This document shows positions 63,371 to 64,000 of a stretch of 64,000 nt of DNA, one piece after another; the first letter of the stretch is position 1, and every line of letters begins with the position of its first letter. Source of the DNA: GCA-2746795 sp963747345 (lineage in GTDB: Bacteria > Chloroflexota > Anaerolineae > Promineifilales > Promineifilaceae). Made by a program: the position numbers and the translations under genes. The stretch spans positions 1-64,000 of the forward strand of contig CAVVFA010000017.1 of assembly GCA_963747345.1 (NCBI GenBank), read 5' to 3'. Below the pieces are notes generated by a model. It saw nothing but the letters and a program-made list of their open reading frames with translations. It made no database searches and was not told the origin of the DNA.

Positions 63371-64000
63371 ATGAAAAATCGTCTTAAAATCCCGTTACTT
63401 TTGGCTCCCGCCCTCACCGTCATCCTGCTGTTTTTTGTGGGTGGCTTGGGGCTGGCGGTGATGCAAAGTTTGGGCTATATGCCGATTATCGGGCGTAACG
63501 AAGTATCGCTGGATGCGTATCGTGCCATTTTTAGCCGAGAAGATTTCTACCGTTCGCTGGCCTTAACGACGTGGATTGGGGTGGTGAGCACGGCCGTTTC
63601 TACCATCCTCGCCATCATTTCTGCACTAGCCCTGCGCCGGGCGGTGCGTGGACGGCGGATCACCACGTTTATTTTCCAAATCAACTTGCCTATTCCGCAT
63701 GTTGTCGGCGCGATTGGCATCCTGTTTCTGTTTTCCCAAAGTGGTTTTTTGGCGCGATTGGGCCATCTGGGCGGCATCATCAGTGAGCCTGCCGATTTTC
63801 CGGCGCTGGTTTTTGACCCCTACGCCATCGGCATTACGTTGGAATATGTGTGGAAATCGACAGTGTTTATTGGCGTGATTTTGCTGGCTGTTTTGCTTTC
63901 GCTGGGCGATTCGTATGAAGATGTGGCGCGAAATCTGGGTGCATCACGCTGGCAGCGGTTTCGCTTTGTGGTGCTGCCTTTTTTGATGCCAAGCATCCTG
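63371..64000 (+). CDS. ABC transporter permease (YnjC-like), N-terminal part (3' end outside window)
   Basis: The frame is open from ATG 63371 to the window edge (210 residues). An N-terminal TM (IPLLLAPALTVILLFFVGGLGLAVMQSLGY) and four more helices are present: TTWIGVVSTAVSTILAIISALAL, FIFQINLPIPHVVGAIGILFLF, VFIGVILLAVLLSL. The EAA coupling motif begins EDVARNLGASRWQRFRFVVLPFLMPSIL. YnjC permeases are long and contain two such halves. It pairs with the YnjB-like binding protein upstream; an ATPase (YnjD) would be expected beyond the window. AACGGCC-core palindrome at 63590-63597. Confidence 0.9.
   Translation, partial: MKNRLKIPLLLAPALTVILLFFVGGLGLAVMQSLGYMPIIGRNEVSLDAYRAIFSREDFYRSLALTTWIGVVSTAVSTILAIISALALRRAVRGRRITTFIFQINLPIPHVVGAIGILFLFSQSGFLARLGHLGGIISEPADFPALVFDPYAIGITLEYVWKSTVFIGVILLAVLLSLGDSYEDVARNLGASRWQRFRFVVLPFLMPSIL

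Larger units (their letters stand above)
197..63597. repeat. dispersed palindrome AACGGCCGTT, about 60 perfect copies
   Basis: Hand count of perfect 10-mers is about 60, plus about 15 with the 8-bp core ACGGCCGT only. Examples (start): 197, 454, 511, 790, 1269, 3284, 5436, 5736, 5872, 8851, 10171, 12002, 15665, 17175, 19172, 21550, 23559, 25660, 27307, 28168, 28321, 32765, 35480, 38908, 42147, 44676, 46132, 46521, 48320, 51909, 52323, 54517, 56153, 59170, 61044, 62903. It is found between genes and in all three frames of genes (TAV, NGR and RPL/RPF peptides). Many copies extend to GAAACGGCCGTTTC. About 0.06 copies would be expected by chance. Confidence 0.97.

Overview
This window looks like a fragment of a Chloroflexota genome of the Anaerolineae/Ardenticatenia type. 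That is an inference from gene content and style: a TP-rich membrane-bound PknB kinase, a GEVED-type surface protein, split ThrE exporter genes, myo-inositol-1-phosphate synthase, M32 carboxypeptidase, and a rpsB-tsf-pyrH-frr-uppS-cdsA block. Base composition is intermediate. I saw no tRNA, rRNA or CRISPR.

Layout. 0-5 kb: end of a c-type cytochrome, then a thioredoxin-fold lipoprotein gene in which both redox-motif codons are TGA (candidate UxxU selenoprotein), a TetR/FtsX pair with a clear promoter-operator, and a small thioredoxin next to a decayed permease. 5-15 kb: TlpA-like protein, tyrosine phosphatase, broken DUF5680 gene, GEVED surface protein, a toxin-antitoxin (TA) pair bracketed by a 91-bp direct repeat copied from the 3' end of the ThrE locus, a TVP38 protein, and an ABC-2 exporter. 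15-21 kb: YhfC protease, PknB kinase, isoaspartyl peptidase, inositol-phosphate synthase. 21-30 kb: two large, heavily frameshifted membrane-glycosylation genes, a HAD phosphatase, a membrane-protein tandem duplication with one decayed copy, and rlmN. 30-32 kb: IS200/IS605-type and IS701-type insertion sequences. 32-44 kb: M23/LysM endopeptidase, rho, cdsA-uppS-frr-pyrH, tsf-rpsB, M32 peptidase, Lon-N protein, pckA. 44-64 kb: CoA-binding protein, DinB-ankyrin protein, three GNATs, APH-like kinase, methyltransferases, rsgA, a second MazF module, a heterodimeric ABC exporter, RIO kinase, rpsU, a deoxynucleoside kinase, and a YnjB/YnjC-like ABC importer running off the end.

Three genome-scale patterns cut across the genes. 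(1) A perfect 10-bp palindrome, AACGGCCGTT, occurs about 60 times by hand count (about 0.06 expected), in all reading frames and between genes, but not in the insertion sequences or the TA insert; it resembles HIP1 of cyanobacteria. (2) Many families of short, mostly 7-bp tandem repeats sit between genes as inverted pairs and also inside genes, including the same two linker sites of both halves of the ABC exporter. (3) A 115-bp element with terminal inverted repeats and two interleaved 9-bp stems is present in two identical inverted copies.

Many genes, including essential ones (pyrH, frr, uppS, rpsU), carry single-base frameshifts that are nearly all insertions. This suggests residual assembly indels, so frameshifted genes here should not automatically be read as dead.
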